A DNA stretch of 64,000 nt from Brevipalpus yothersi (GCA_003956705.1 QZCP01000590.1:172369-236368); one strand, 5' to 3'; shown: positions 1 through 13,503, counted from the stretch's first letter. The notes: a model not told the origin generated them from the letters alone. A program made the numbers and translations.

Positions 1-520
1 ATTCCTCGGGTGGTCATCACCTGATATCTAACGGTAACTTTCAAATCACATATATCGAGTTAAGAATTGATATGTAGAGGAACTCAATAAAACTATAGAA
101 GTATTAACCTCCAATGAATTCTTCTTACCAATATTTCAATCACCCCTATGTTAGTGTGTTTTGGTGCAATTTTTCTCTTTCTAGCATCTCTCTGTTTTTT
201 TGAATATCACTTATCGAATGTTTCTTTCTCTCGAGATGAGAATGTTAGTGTGACTGCAAATTCTATTGCCCTATACCATATATTCACGCTTTTATGTTCT
301 GCCCTCTCCAGTGATAATCTAAGCTTTCACCGTGGTGTCTTGAAAGCGCGAATATACGGTACATACACACGATACAAAATATATGTTCCCTGGATGGTTG
401 AGATGATGTGCAATTGAAGAGTGATAATAGACAAAAGAGTGGTCACATTGAGGCTAATTTAGCGAGATAGACTATCACCAATATCAGTTGATAGGAGTAA
501 CCCAAACGATGAGAGTACTT
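1..520. repeat. Segmental duplication, copy 1
   Basis: The first ~520 bases match 4320-4770 closely. Both begin with ATTCCTC followed by a diverged stretch and CCTGATATCTAA, both carry a shared GAACTCAATA block and CCAATGAATTCTTCT, and both contain the ACAAAAGAGTGGTCACATTG block (432 here, 4673 in copy 2), followed by GAGATAGACTATCACCA. The copies differ by scattered substitutions and small indels, so the event is not recent. Short reading frames on either strand end inside the conserved block; I do not consider them genes. The left boundary is unknown because the repeat starts at the window edge. Confidence 0.8.
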
Positions 521-2085
521 GGAATTTACAATTTGAGAATATGGGGGCCTTTGGAAAGTTTTCCTCCTCATATCTATTGCAAAATGGTTGATATACCATG
601 CAAACTCTTCCCTCGATGAGTCCATAGAACATATACGTGCTGAAAAAGGTCAAAAATGAGTATTTTCTCAGTGAATGAAGTGAATTTCTCTGATTGAGAC
701 TTACAGTTTGTTAATGTTTCCATAGAAAAATGATCTATTTGAGTATGTATTATCAGAAGAAATCGATATTTGTTCCCATTCAAATCATCAAATTCATCAT
801 ATTTGAGCTGGTAATAGAATTATTAGAGTGTCAACATACGACAATCTAAAGTGATAAGCTACTCAAATGTCTATCAAAATTAGAGAATAGAAAATCTTTA
901 GACTCCTTGAGTAATTCTGAGAATTTTAACGAAAACAATGATTTGGGGTCAACACCTACAACTGGATGTTGAAGAGACAAAAAAATTTTCGTAGCTTTTC
1001 TCTTGAATCTATTACCCATGAGTTGAGAGAACGAACTTATCATATTACTTGGTTAAGGTGCAGATTGAACAAAATTAACTTTTGAGCTCTTCGTTGAGAT
1101 TTCATAATGGATCAGTCCATAGATTCATCCATGCCCATGAAAACTGATACAACACAATACTTACATGGACTCGGAGGAACCATTGGGTCATAGTCTTTTG
1201 GAAATAGAGCATCTCGCTCAACTTTGGTGCTATTTTTTCATCATAAGTAATCCAAATATCAGTGAATGGCTGCGCAGCATGATGTGTTGTGATGAAAAAA
1301 AAATAAACAGCTACTCACGGATAACGGAGCCCAGCATTGGAAGAGCTGAAGTGATAGAAAATTATTGCGAAAAAAACCAAAATCGAATGTTTTTTTGCCA
1401 TTTTGTTAAGCTTTCACCAACAAACATAAACAAATAAGGACTGAAATTCTATCACTTTTTTGAGCATGAAAAATAGTCTACCAGTTATCCACCGTATCAC
1501 ATTAAACGATCTCAGCAACTGTTGAAAAATTTGAAAATTTATGATAACCTAAGATCTCTTTCAAGCATCTTCAGGTGTAAGAGAGGAAAAGAATCAAGTA
1601 ATCTGAATACAGTTCATGAGCATGTTGAAAAGAAACAAGTTGTCTGAATGAACCGATAAAAATTCATAGGATACTTGCTAGCTATGTTAACCCCCGAAGA
1701 GATGGTCATTTGAAGTTCATGGTTGATTTTCAAAGTCTATGCTTCGTCTTATTAACATGCTTCAGGTTAGGTAGACTGTCTTTCATATTAAAAATATTGT
1801 GACCGCATTGATAAACAGATTTTGACAACCTCATTCTGTCTGGACCAAATGGAAGGGGAGATATTTCTCCTCCTGATCAGATTTCCAATTCGGAGAAAAT
1901 TGTTGAGAATCAAAAATCGAATGAAGTTGCGTACTGATCAAGGAGGGATGTATTCCTGATTTTAAAGATGACGTTATGAAAAGTAAGAGAACACAGTTAT
2001 CATCAGTATAGTTGCAATCAATCAATCTTCGACGTGTTAAACTGAATATTTTTGTGTTGAAAATTGGCCACGAAAATATGAAACA
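521..2085. other. Gene-poor stretch, nothing recognised
   Basis: AT-rich sequence with only short open frames. A 90-codon frame at 1165-1437 (+) has no recognisable motif and no convincing splice partners. The last ~100 bases are upstream of the small secreted protein gene and resemble the upstream parts of its paralogues near the start codon (GTGTTGAAAA and AAATAT ahead of the ATG). Confidence 0.5.
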
Positions 2086-2436
2086 ATGCAATACAAGCTA
2101 CCAATCTTCTTGAGTACCATTTTGTTTCTGTTTGGTAAGTATGAGAGCGAATATTCACATTTACTAAGTATAAACGGAGTGAAAAATTCTCTTCTTTTCC
2201 CAGGAATATATCCATCTTACGCAGACAGATTTAGTAAATTAATTGAAGAAGGAATTGATAAATTGACATCGTGTGAAGAAAATTCCTGCTCAAAGAAATG
2301 GAATTGGTTTGATAAGGTGGTTTTGCAAGGCATCATAAATTGGTATTTCATTACCACACCACCTTACGAGTCCATTAAGGGATTATCCATACAAAAAGCC
2401 TTGGAACGACTCATTGCAAAATACTGTATTTTTTAA
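2086..2436 (+). CDS. Small secreted protein, family copy A
   Basis: Two exons, 2086-2134 and 2204-2436, joined across a 69-nt intron (donor GTAAGT, acceptor TTCCCAG), give 93 residues. The intron is a multiple of three without a stop, so an unspliced frame also stays open, but paralogues at 18772 and 20742 have the same exon 1 length (49 nt) and phase, which supports splicing. Exon 1 encodes a hydrophobic signal peptide starting MQYKLPIFLSTILFLF. The mature part has SCEEN near residue 42, then KKWNWFDKVVLQGIINWY, and ends in a Cys (KYCIF). I do not recognise the family. Role unknown; the signal peptide implies secretion. This copy lies 15 kb from the array and on the opposite strand, and is the most diverged. 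Confidence 0.7.
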   Translation: MQYKLPIFLSTILFLFGKYESEYSHLLSINGVKNSLLFPGIYPSYADRFSKLIEEGIDKLTSCEENSCSKKWNWFDKVVLQGIINWYFITTPPYESIKGLSIQKALERLIAKYCIF

Positions 2437-4319
2437 TGCTTCAGAACATTTATAAGTACAGATTTTTTATGAGAGAAATAGATTGGTTTGAAAGTGAAAC
2501 CAATAGTGATGCGATCAGTTGATGCTTTTACATCTTGTTTCTACACCAGAATTGGCTGTGAAAAATGCTAGAGTTGGCAATCATAGGAAAGAAGAAAGTG
2601 ATAGACAAAGAAAAGAAAGAAGTGGATGATGTTCATTTATACTTTGAATTAGAGCATGCTATTGCCGTTTTTCCTTTGTATTTTGAAGTGAAAATTGTCC
2701 ACTGCATCATCATGCATTTAGGTATATCTTTGAACTTTACTTCATTTACTCCTAGAATCCAACTATTCGAGTAACTTTTGAGCTCATTTATCGCAGACAA
2801 AACCGCTTGGCTTCTATTGAAACTATTCAAAAACCCTACTTTCACTGGGTAAACCATTGTGCGGGCAGCGAGAGCACGTGTCCACTTTTTACCTTTTAGC
2901 TATATCTTTGATATTTATCTCCTTTTCTTTTGGAATCACTTTTTGGTACTTTCTTTGATTGCTCACACTACTATTATTTCACGTTTCACTTATGACAATT
3001 GGTTAGAAACTACCACAATTAAGAAAAACATTCATCATCATGTCTCAATCACACCACGTGTAGTATGGAATGTCAACCGTCCCGAAGAGGCTAAGTCATC
3101 TGCCCCATTCATTCATTGTTTCATTTATACCTATTTCGATGAATATTTTATATCTTTACCATCTTTTGGCCAATATCCTCAAATTCTATCGGTCACTGAG
3201 GCCTCGGCAGCTTCTGTACCCACAGTGTCACCTCAATTCAAACAGATATTATCAACATATTTAGCCCTTTCTATGACCATCTGTGTGCAATCAGTGACAT
3301 TTTTGACAATCATTTGTGTATTGGCAGTTTTGCCACAGTCTACAGCTGTAGGAGCTTTCTATTGCAATCACATTGAGATGAATAAAAACGATCTGATTTC
3401 ATTTGATCTCTTAGTGCTTATCAGAGAGTCCTTCACTAAAAATAGAAAACTCTCTCGATTAATTAATAAGTTAAGTTAGTAAAACAATTGTAGCACTAAA
3501 GCACTATAAATGATATGCATCATATCTATCTGGGGTGACTTGATGATCATTCCAGAGATTCAAATTTGGAAAATGATAGGAGTTCCTCCTGAGTTTGAAA
3601 AGTATTATCTTTGTTCCACTCAATTCTTTTTTTGCTATAGAGAGCTATACAAGAGAAATGGTGACTTCTCACACTGAACAGAAGGACACCTGATACTCAC
3701 CAAGTGATAAGATCACTTTTCACCGAGTTATAAAGCGAGACAAAAAATAGAACTAACGTTGCTTATTGTTTTCCTCCATTTGGATCACTTTAAACGATCT
3801 CAGATCAGTTACAAAAAAATTACCAAGTCTAACAGATTTTTCTATTTACGAAACTAGTATCAAATGAAACTGGGCACAAGAAAAAAGAATGAAATGGAGA
3901 GAGAAAGAGAAGAAATGAAATTAATGGCCAAAATATTCTCTTGGAATCGTATCAAATTGAAAAATTAGTCAATGATGGTCTAATCATAAAGATCGCTCGT
4001 TTGAATGAAAACCGAATCATTCCTAACAGTGAAAAAAATTATAATTCGTAGAGAAGAGGGAAAAGTTATTTTTTCTGATTTCTTTACTCTAAACTTGTCC
4101 ATGTTTTCTTCTGTTATCGATCAAGAACTTTTACCAGGAAGAAAAAGGAGGATTTGAGACTCTTATATCAACAGTTATACAGAGAAATCTAGAATTTAGA
4201 ATTCATTCATTATGCCTTTTTAAGATCAGATTCACAAGATAGTACAATTTGAATGAATGAGTATCTAGTATAAATGGGACACCATTTGTATCTATACCAA
4301 GAGAAATGCACCAAGCCAT
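2437..4319. other. Gene-poor stretch with one weak open frame
   Basis: No recognisable gene. A 206-codon frame runs from 2859 (GTG) to 3479 (+), including a hydrophobic segment around residues 130-160. The first ATG inside it is far downstream, and the first half looks like translated AT-rich noise. It could be a remnant of a membrane protein exon. No repeats of note. Confidence 0.35.
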
Positions 4320-4770
4320 TATTCCTCAGGTGATCATTACCTGATATCTAATGGTAACTCCCCAATCATGTATATTGAAGTAAGAATTAATAAATAAAGG
4401 AACTCAATAGAACTATGAAAGTATTAACTGAGCTTCCAATGAATTCTTCTAACCAATATTTTAATCAACACTGTATTCGATCCTCTCTATTTTGTTGTAA
4501 TGAAAGAACAATTTTTCTCTTTCTAGCAGCATTCTTCTTTTCGAGTAGCACTTACCAGATGTTTCTTTCTCCCGAGATAAAAATGTTACTGTGGCTACAA
4601 ATTCTATCATCATCAACATATGTATGTTGCCTGGATGGTTGGAATGATGTGCAATTGAAGAGTGGTTATAGACAAAAGAGTGGTCACATTGAGGCTAACT
4701 TGGCGAGATAGACTATCACCAGTATAAAGTTGATAGAAGTAACCGAAACGATAAGAATACTTGGAGTATA
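4320..4770. repeat. Segmental duplication, copy 2
   Basis: Second copy of the sequence at 1-520, in the same orientation and about 4.3 kb away. The best conserved parts are the start (ATTCCTCAGGTGATCATTAC), the CCAATGAATTCTTCTAACC block and the ACAAAAGAGTGGTCACATTG block. It shares no coding similarity that I recognise. Confidence 0.8.
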
Positions 4771-6037
4771 CAATTCGGAAATATGGTGATCACTCAATTG
4801 TTCCAGTTCAAAAGTGCCTTGAAAGCATGAGAATGGACCTGTGTGAAGAGAAAACATTGGAAAGCACAGATTTTTGCGAAATTTGAGCATCAGAGCAACA
4901 AGTTCTGGTGATGATCATAATATCGAAGAAAAATGGAAACATACCGAGTTCATAGGTTCTAGTTTAGTTTCGCGGTGGCAATGATCGCAATTTGAGGCCA
5001 CTTGATAGAGTTAAGGTTGAAAAACTTGCACTAAGATCATGAATCTGCGTTGAAATAGTCACGAAATAATGACCTTATCATGGTTTGACATTTTGCTAAC
5101 TTGACTGTTTTTTCTTCCTTTTTCGAATTCTCTATACATGTATGATTGAGAATTGTATTTCTCTTCTCTTCGATTATGCTCTGGAAAAATCTTGAATAAA
5201 AAAATTGAGGAGCTCTCAATCCAAAACCACCAACAACGTGCATATTGTAGAGTTTACTATCACATGAACAACCCAGTTGACTGTCAGAAAATTATTCATT
5301 TTCTCATCATTCACAAAACTGGTCATTCGAACTGATAAAAGCAAATGATTTATCATTAAAATGGGAATGTTCCGACTTGGGTGTCAAAGAATTGTATTTT
5401 ATATCATGGTCTTCGTGAATGCAGAAAAAATCAGACAATTTTTATTGAATAAAAAACAATTGCAATAAAAATTTATAGTAGACAAGTGAATTCTTGCAAC
5501 ATTCATGTGCGAATTCATCTAAAATTACATTCTCATTTGAATCCTGGAGCTCATGATAGTGACAAACTTGTCGATCGGTGTTGATTGCAGTTAGCTTTCA
5601 ATATTACTCATTTTATGCCGCTGATCAAATTCAGACAAGAAGTTGGAAAAATAAGAGCAAAAATTCTTGTCCAGTGTGAATACAATCTCAAAGTGGATGG
5701 AAATGGTGTGAGAAAGTTCCAACACTAGAAGGCAAGATAAAATAGGAAAAATAGTATTCATCAATGGACGTTCTCAAAACACAGCAAAACAATTTTCCTC
5801 CGTTTTGTTGATAATCAATCATGTTAATTGATAGCCATGAGTGATTCTTGATCGATAGGAAGAAAAGAGAGGAGAGAATACATCGCAAGAGATAAAATAG
5901 GTAAACAATCATGGGTGGCATGTCAGCGGTAGATAATTTTCATTTCAATTAGGTGTGAGATAAATAATATGAATATGATTACACCGGTAATTGGTGGCAC
6001 ACCGTTATTCCTCTCACCTTCACCGACATCTTCTTCC
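4771..6037. other. Intergenic, nothing recognised
   Basis: AT-rich, with only short frames. It is presumably the 3' flank of the membrane protein gene to the right. No clear repeat or RNA gene seen. Confidence 0.4.
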
Positions 6038-6706
6038 TCATCGGGCCATAGTAATGATTGTCACTCCAGATCCATTTGGTTGAGATTTTTGATCGGCCAA
6101 TTTTGGGCTTATATCCTCGATGATACCGGATGACCGATTGCGACCATTCCGATAGATTGCAAAAAAGTCTTCCTGAGGCTTGGTGTACGAAAATGGAACA
6201 CTACCATGGAATGTACGAATTGGTGAGACCATTTTGATGGCTGATCCATTGAATGGTGAATCGTTTTTTTGACACTTATCGTCAGAATTTTCATGATGAT
6301 AAGATTGCTGCTGCTGTTGATTTGAATCACACTGATTCGATTGTGGTGTTGGATCATTCAAATTGATGTGAGATATAAACGAATACGGACGAACTTGATG
6401 TATGGATGATGGAGTGGAGTCACCATCAGAAATTTTGGAAGTTTTTTCTCTATCCTTACCATGACAAAAACAATGATAACATGACCAGATAATTATCAAA
6501 ATTGCAATCAAACTCATTATAATTCCAACATATGATCCGTAAACACCCAAAGATTGGGTCAACTTATTGTCGTGTAGACTTGAATTGATCAAAACAATCG
6601 CTTCCGGATGTAAGCTTACTCGGGAATCATTTTCAAATTTGAGAAATAAAACGGATGAAGAAGATTGTAAAAATGATGATGTTGGATTAGATGGGGGAGA
6701 ATTCAT
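6038..6706 (-). CDS. Unrecognised single-pass membrane protein
   Basis: A single open frame of 222 codons. The ATG at 6706 (context TCACCATGA) is the first Met after an in-frame TAA, with no AG between them that could serve as an acceptor, so the start is probably real. Residues 1-50 are Ser/Pro/Asn-rich. A strong hydrophobic helix follows at about 55-78 (YGSYVGIIMSLIAILIIIW), then Cys/His residues (CYHCFCHGK) and a ~140-residue polar tail with a Gln run of five and several Ser/Pro stretches. There is no N-terminal signal peptide, so the helix probably acts as a signal anchor with the long tail in the cytoplasm (positive residues follow it). I do not recognise the family. It could also be one exon of a larger gene. 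Confidence 0.5.
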   Translation of the reverse strand: MNSPPSNPTSSFLQSSSSVLFLKFENDSRVSLHPEAIVLINSSLHDNKLTQSLGVYGSYVGIIMSLIAILIIIWSCYHCFCHGKDREKTSKISDGDSTPSSIHQVRPYSFISHINLNDPTPQSNQCDSNQQQQQSYHHENSDDKCQKNDSPFNGSAIKMVSPIRTFHGSVPFSYTKPQEDFFAIYRNGRNRSSGIIEDISPKLADQKSQPNGSGVTIITMAR

Positions 6707-7312
6707 GGTGAATGTTGATTATTGTCGATACCGGCTGATCTTCACAAACTGGTGAACTATTGGAATATGATCACTTTCACAAGTCGTTATGAGATCCTCT
6801 CCGTTTTTCTCTTTCTCTTTCTTTCTCCATTTTTTGATCTTAAATGTCCAAAAAAACAAGCATATTTGAAGATCAATCGACAAGATTGATAATAATTGCA
6901 CAAGAGAGAGAAAAAAAAGGAACTTTCTTTCTTTATCCGTTGCTATTACAATTGCTGTCAATCCGTTTTTCGTGATGATTTGGTAGCTAAAAGTTTACTT
7001 AATATATGCGAAATGAGGACAATATATAAAATGACAAATTAAAATGAACACATAATGTACACGAAAAGGTTTCAAATGAAAGTGTGTGTGTGTGGGTATA
7101 TAAATGTGGATGTGATTTGAAGCCCAAAGTATCAGCCCTAGTTTCATGTGAGTGTGTGTATGTATTCGCTTAAACAAGACCACTTTCATTGCTTGCTTAC
7201 CGTTTCTAATAGTCGTTAGTCGTCTAATTATACGTTAACTCTCGGCTGTTAACCTTTGGATGCTGTTGGATCAACAGTGTTGATCACATCTCATTCAAAG
7301 TCTCGCCAACTC

Positions 7313-7319
<7 letters not shown>

Positions 7320-7372
<53 letters not shown>
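7320..7372. repeat. (CT)26 microsatellite
   Basis: Perfect dinucleotide tract between CCCCCCAC and GCTTCC. Confidence 0.98.
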
Positions 7373-7375
<3 letters not shown>

Positions 7376-7874
7376 TCCAATTTCATCCAAGAGCAAAAAC
7401 TCTATCAGTGAAAGTTTTTTTTATTTCCATCATTCCATCATGAATGAATAGAAGAGAGAGGAAGAAAGAGAGAGAAAGAGAACATCATGAAGCATGAAAA
7501 TTGTACCATCTACATATCTACATATTATTATCATTCGACAACAACAATTAATAGTTCACAATGATTACACCCCACCTTCACTTGAGTGTATGCATGAGTA
7601 TGTATATATTAAGTGGCACAGAAAGAGTATCATCTGAATGTATATGTATCTATCTTCGAATCGAAGATGTTTCCATGATAAGGATTGGGAATTAGAGAGA
7701 GGAATGCTTCTCAGCTCTTCAAAAATTTTTTTCATCATCCATCAAATAAGTGAAAAAAAACAATAAATATTTATATCGCTTATGTTGGAAATTTTTATCT
7801 CGAAACTTGTTTCGCTCTCAATTCATTGAAACATATCATAGCATATTGAATTGTTCAATGTGTGAAGGATCAAT

Positions 7875-7880
7875 TTTATT
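7875..7880 (-). promoter_or_regulatory. Putative myosin VI poly(A) signal
   Basis: AATAAA on the minus strand, roughly 107 nt downstream of the myosin VI stop codon. Assigned by position only. Confidence 0.4.
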
Positions 7881-7986
7881 GAAAATCATTTACAAATTTT
7901 TAATGGAAAGAGGAAGTGGAAATAAAGTGGAAGCTTTTTTGAAATATAAAAGAATTTGGAAGACCAGAAAATGAAGAGAAAAATAT

Positions 7987-8122
7987 TTAATATTGTATTT
8001 TAGATCCACCATTTTTGATCCACTCTTTTTCAAATTCTTCTGCCAAAATTTCGGCTCCTCTTTTGCTTGTCAATCGAGTCTCATCCAGACTGAGTTCACA
8101 CATTTGCATATCATCTCGTCCT

Positions 8123-8198
<76 letters not shown>

Positions 8199-11100
8199 TT
8201 GGTTAAAATTCAAATTCAACAAATCAATAAAATTAGATTTAATTAGAGAATTTTAGGAAAATGGCTCATGGTCTACCAAACATACCTGCGACTAGAAGGA
8301 TTGCCTTCTTTTCTGGATGTATTTCCATTTGTCGGGCTATCCATTGGCCATCAAAATGAGCCCACCACCAACCTCGCTGACCAGTGGCCGAAGATGGACG
8401 TACAAAAGGTATTCGGAAGTATCGCTGCTCTTTGCGCGATTTAACACTATCACCACCACGACCTTCCAATGGGCCCAGATTGTGCATAATGGAATCTGGT
8501 GCTCGCGATTCTTCTGACACCTCCTTGGTACGCGAATTTTTCAGTTTCCATGCATGATACACTTTCAATCGCCGGTGGAATTCTTCTTTACATGCTTCCA
8601 GTAGCTCAATATCGCAAGATGTGTTAATTATATCACGAAGATCTGAGTATTTCCACTTGGACAAATCATACTTTTTATCACCAGCCGACTTGATTGGCCC
8701 ACCACCGTACACTGATAGTGCGGATGATGGTGGAATTGTTGGTGGTGATACTGATGGGACATAACCATTGGGAGATGATGATGGTGAAGATGGTGATGAT
8801 GATTCTTGAGCCAAACGAAGTGCCAGAGCATGATCAAGAGCCTCTTGTTCCATTCGTTTTTGATCCAATTGTCTTTGGGCTTGGATGTCAATGTTCATCT
8901 GATCTTGTAATCGTTTGGCCACCTCATGATCATCGATAATCTCTTTCGTTTTAGATGATTCAAGTTTAAATCTTTCATCCAATTCAGCACGCTTACGTTT
9001 CAGATCTTCTTCTTCCTTACGTTTACGTTCTTCTTCTTCTTTTTTACGTCTTTCCTGTTCCATTATTTCCTGCATCTTTCGAACTTTCTCCTCTTCCGAC
9101 ACTTTACTTCTCAGTAAACTTAACTGTTCATTGATGGCTCCGTTAATTTTGTTCACACGATCGTTAATCTCTTGTTCAACGATTTTATTGGATGATCTAC
9201 AGTATCGAATTGTTTCATCGATTTGCTTCTGAATATCAGCCATTTTTGATCGGAATTTTGTTTGCTCATCAGTTGATTTAAGCTTTTGTAGTAGAGTTGG
9301 CATTGAATCCAAAAGTTGTCCAACTTTCTTCACTTTCATGATACCAATAAATCTGTTAAATCGAGAGTGAGATTCAGTTAGCTCAGTTGTTTTGTTAGGG
9401 AAAAGCTGATAATACTGGATGGATGATATTAGAATTCATGATGATCCATACCTTGGTCTATAATTTTTTCTAGCAAGATATCCTCTTGCATTGGATTGTA
9501 TCTTGATGACCATGTGTTTTCGATAGATGATCTTATTTTTCACTGAAAAAATGCGTCAAAATAGCTAAAATTAAGTATTCATGCATATTCAGATGATAAT
9601 CGATCATGATCTTTATCAGTTCTATCTGAATTTTATTGACATGAGAACTAAACTGGAGGACTTTAACCTTATAATTTGAGTTCCAAAAGTCACTTGAGCA
9701 AATTAATGAATATAAAGCTGACTGATCATCTGATTACACATGTGAACATTGATAAAGCACTGGAAGTGTACAAATGAATGATCAAATCAGAAAGCTCAAT
9801 TGTGAAAAGTTGATTAAAGTAGCTATCTCATGTCTTAATTAGCGTATATATCACCGAAACCCTGAGAAAATATCATTAACTCAGGTGATGATATTCACAC
9901 ACACATACATGAAAATGAGAATGAAGCTCATTTAAAGGTGTCTCATGGGAAAAAATAGTAGTTGACACTTACATTTGATCACCGATAAGGCACACCATTG
10001 GAACATTTTCCATCTACTGATGACAACCCATTTGGCTACCTTAGATACGAGTTGGGATAAATGTTCAGGATCTGATTTCATGAGTTGATCGAACTCGGCA
10101 AATTTGCCTGATCTGAAGAACACTTTGGAACTTCCAAATTTATAGTCACTTTCACTCAATCCAAGAGCTTTGAACAGTGTACGACAAAACATTCTCGGCT
10201 CCAGACGACATAATTTGGGTGGCAAATGATGTTGATACAGATTGTAAAGTTCTGTGAAGGAAGTTCTCGATGGAAAACCTTGTTGCATAAGTTCCAGCAC
10301 AGATGCCATACCGGAGCACCGTAATTGTGACAAAATATGTCCACCCTCAAATTTATGAGGAACCATATGCAAATTGGGCTTGATACACCGAATGAAGTGG
10401 GTACCAGTTGATCGTAATTTGCTGACCAATTCATTCAATTGATTACGAAATTTTCCACCAACACTAACAAACGTTAACTTACCACTCGGTGGCTTATGGC
10501 TTGATGTACCATTGGATTGGACGGAATGTTCTTGGAACATCTCTTTGATGAGACTATTTTTCGCTTCCGACATTAAACTTTGCAATGAATTGTGAAGTGC
10601 ATCATTATTTTTCTCAATAAAAGCACCAGTCTGATAGCATACAGCACCGGCAAAGTGTCGAATGAGAAAGCCTTCATCATCACGAAGTTCTCGATCATCT
10701 CTCAGCTTCGATTTTCGTGGTACAGCCAACCGGAAGTGATCCTTATTGTGAACATACACAGACTCGGTGAAATGTGTTGAACTTGGCTTGGGTAACTTGC
10801 TTTCCTCATCCAGCAGATCGAAAATTCCAGTTGATTTGCCTTCCAACAGGGCAATACAATCACTATTGTCAATATAATTGATATGTTTCAAGCCGAGACC
10901 TTCTTTCTCATATAGTAGCTGTTCTTCTCTCAATATTCGTTCATTGAACACTTGTTGCAACTTTTCATTACAATAATTGATGCAAAATTGTTCAAAACTA
11001 TTGTGCTTAAAGTATTCAAAGCCGGCAATGTCCAGAACACCAATATAGTATGATGATTGAAAATAGGGAATACTTTTGTTAATCACTTGGGTGACAATAT

Positions 11101-11850
11101 GATCAAATAAACGGGAATACAGTGCTTTGGCCAATGCATCACGAGCATTGGCCGCTTCATGAACTTTCAATGGTACCAAATAGACGGTACCTTTGTGGCC
11201 ACCTTTGCTGGTTTGCATGATTCGGCTGAGAAGACACTGTTGCAGCTCTTCCGCTTCGATGCCCATCAGATCGGCAGCCGTTTCCAGTGCATGCATAGAG
11301 GTGCCACTAACCTGGCATCCGCCTCGACTATCCTCCGGACTATCCTCAAAATTGATATTACCCAAGTGTAGTACCGATGACACCACCCTGTAGATGTCCA
11401 TTTTATCTTTCACACCGAAATGGGTGAGAGCCGCATCGGTGATGGCAAAGTCACCACAATCGTTCACTATTGCATCGGTTAGGGAACCTTTCGATCGCTG
11501 GACAGCCGACAGCCGTTCTGGGCCTATTTTTTCCTTACCAGACTTGCTGCCAAAATATTGTGTACACCCGCGATTGAGATAATGAAAATCATCTGGATTG
11601 GACAATTTCAGCTTGGACCATGTTTCCGGTGGCAGTCCAGCACATAATTGATAAAATATATGATAATTCCTTTCACCCGAACTTTGGCCACATATTCGAG
11701 ATTTTTCCAATAAGTAGTGGGATATAAAGCCCCCTACAACTGCATACTGAACATGTGTTGGGTAAGGTGTATAATGTTTGGCCCACCAGTAGAAGATGTG
11801 GAAAATGAAGGTTATCATCAGACACAATTGGTTGATTTAGGAACCGGTGG

Positions 11851-11918
<68 letters not shown>

Positions 11919-13247
11919 AGTGAGTGTTGTGTGTTGTGTGTTTGGGTTGTTAAGTTTTGAAAAAGTTCCGATTGAATAGTTACCTTGCCATTGAAGTGGA
12001 TCTCGATAAATTTACCGAATCTACTGCTGTTGTTGTTACGGACTGTTTTGGCGTTTCCAAAAGCTTCTAGAACTGGATTTGCTGTGGGAAAACGTTTTTT
12101 GATGGTGAAAAATGGGAGAGAAAGAGAATAAAAGAGAATAGTTACACTGATTGGAAATTGATTTTTCATTTTCTCGAAAGTGATCGAAGAAGAAAGGACA
12201 GAGTAGTGATAATAGATAATCGGTTTAGTGGATTGTCCAAATCATGCAACATCCGGTGATAGTGTTTCTCGCCAGGAATAGGAGAAGGGGTCTCAAAAAT
12301 GCTGACCATGATGCATTGTGCATTGTATGTGTTGAGTAAAATGTTTTACCTGCGAGAATAAGTTTTTCGATATGACCAGAATTTGAGCTCCATGATTCGC
12401 ACAGATAGCGGAGAACATATTTTGTGGATTCCGTTTTACCAGCTCCTGATTCTCCACTCACTATGATGGATTGACTTTGTTTGAAAGCTCTCATATCACG
12501 GAATGCTTTATCCGCTATTCGTACAAATAGAAATAAGATAAAATAGAAAAAATAGAATAAGGAGAGAGAAAGATGAATAAGAAAAAAGGACAAGATGAGC
12601 TCGATAGTGTAGTAAAGTGTAGTGAAGATGAAGAGGATGATGGAAGAAATGATGAAGAAGGAGAACAAGTAAAAACAAGTTAAAGATGGATAATGGCTGC
12701 TGAAATAGATGAAAAGTGTATAAGTGTATTCTGCTGCCTTTTCAATAACACTTGTTCAATTTTTCTTCAGTTATATTGGATGAAGAGAGGGTATTTTTTC
12801 AATGATGTTAAAAATGCTTCTTTTTTCGGGAACCAACTTAAGGGAAAAAGAGTTACAGACAAAATTGAGTACTTTGTCGAAACAATTGACACACAAAAGT
12901 TGAATTCATTTTGAATTTTCTTCTTCTAACTAACGGATTCTCGAAGATTGAAACAGATCTCAAACTACGATGTCAAAGATCATATACCGTGATTCTCGAA
13001 TATAAGGTATTACTATTTATCAGAGTAGACAATCAAAATTGGTGAAAAGTAACTTACCGATTGCAAACACGTGAGGCGGAAGAACACCCAATGATTTTCC
13101 TTGATACTTTTTGATTGTTTCTGATGAGTACAAATTTTTGACATCAAAATAGGGGTTGATTGAGATCAAAATATTCGCAACGTATGTCTGGCAAATAGAA
13201 TGATAAAAAATGTCCAAGTTAAGAATATATATATTCTGATAGTTACC

Positions 13248-13285
<38 letters not shown>

Positions 13286-13471
13286 ACTGTCTTTCTCCCA
13301 TCACCCAAACTTAATAAGTATGACCAACAACACTCACGTAGATTATATCTTTCTCATATCGGACTCTCAGATTGTTGAGAAGTGTGGCTTCATTGAGAAA
13401 CATGAGGGCACCTGAAAAAAAGCGAGATAATTTATGATTGATATCAGAAAGACTATTATTTCGACCAGGTT

Positions 13472-13503
<32 letters not shown>

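Larger units (their letters stand above)
6707..7986. other. Intergenic between membrane protein gene and myosin VI
   Basis: Holds the presumed promoter of the membrane protein gene, a (CT)26 tract at 7320-7372 and the myosin VI 3' flank. A forward TTTATT at 7875-7880 reads AATAAA on the minus strand, about 107 nt past the myosin stop, and is the likely poly(A) signal. Confidence 0.5.

Noticed and set aside
2859..3479. 206-codon open frame (+) with hydrophobic part
   Set aside because: It starts at GTG with no good ATG, has no motif and no splice partners; kept only as a remark on the region.
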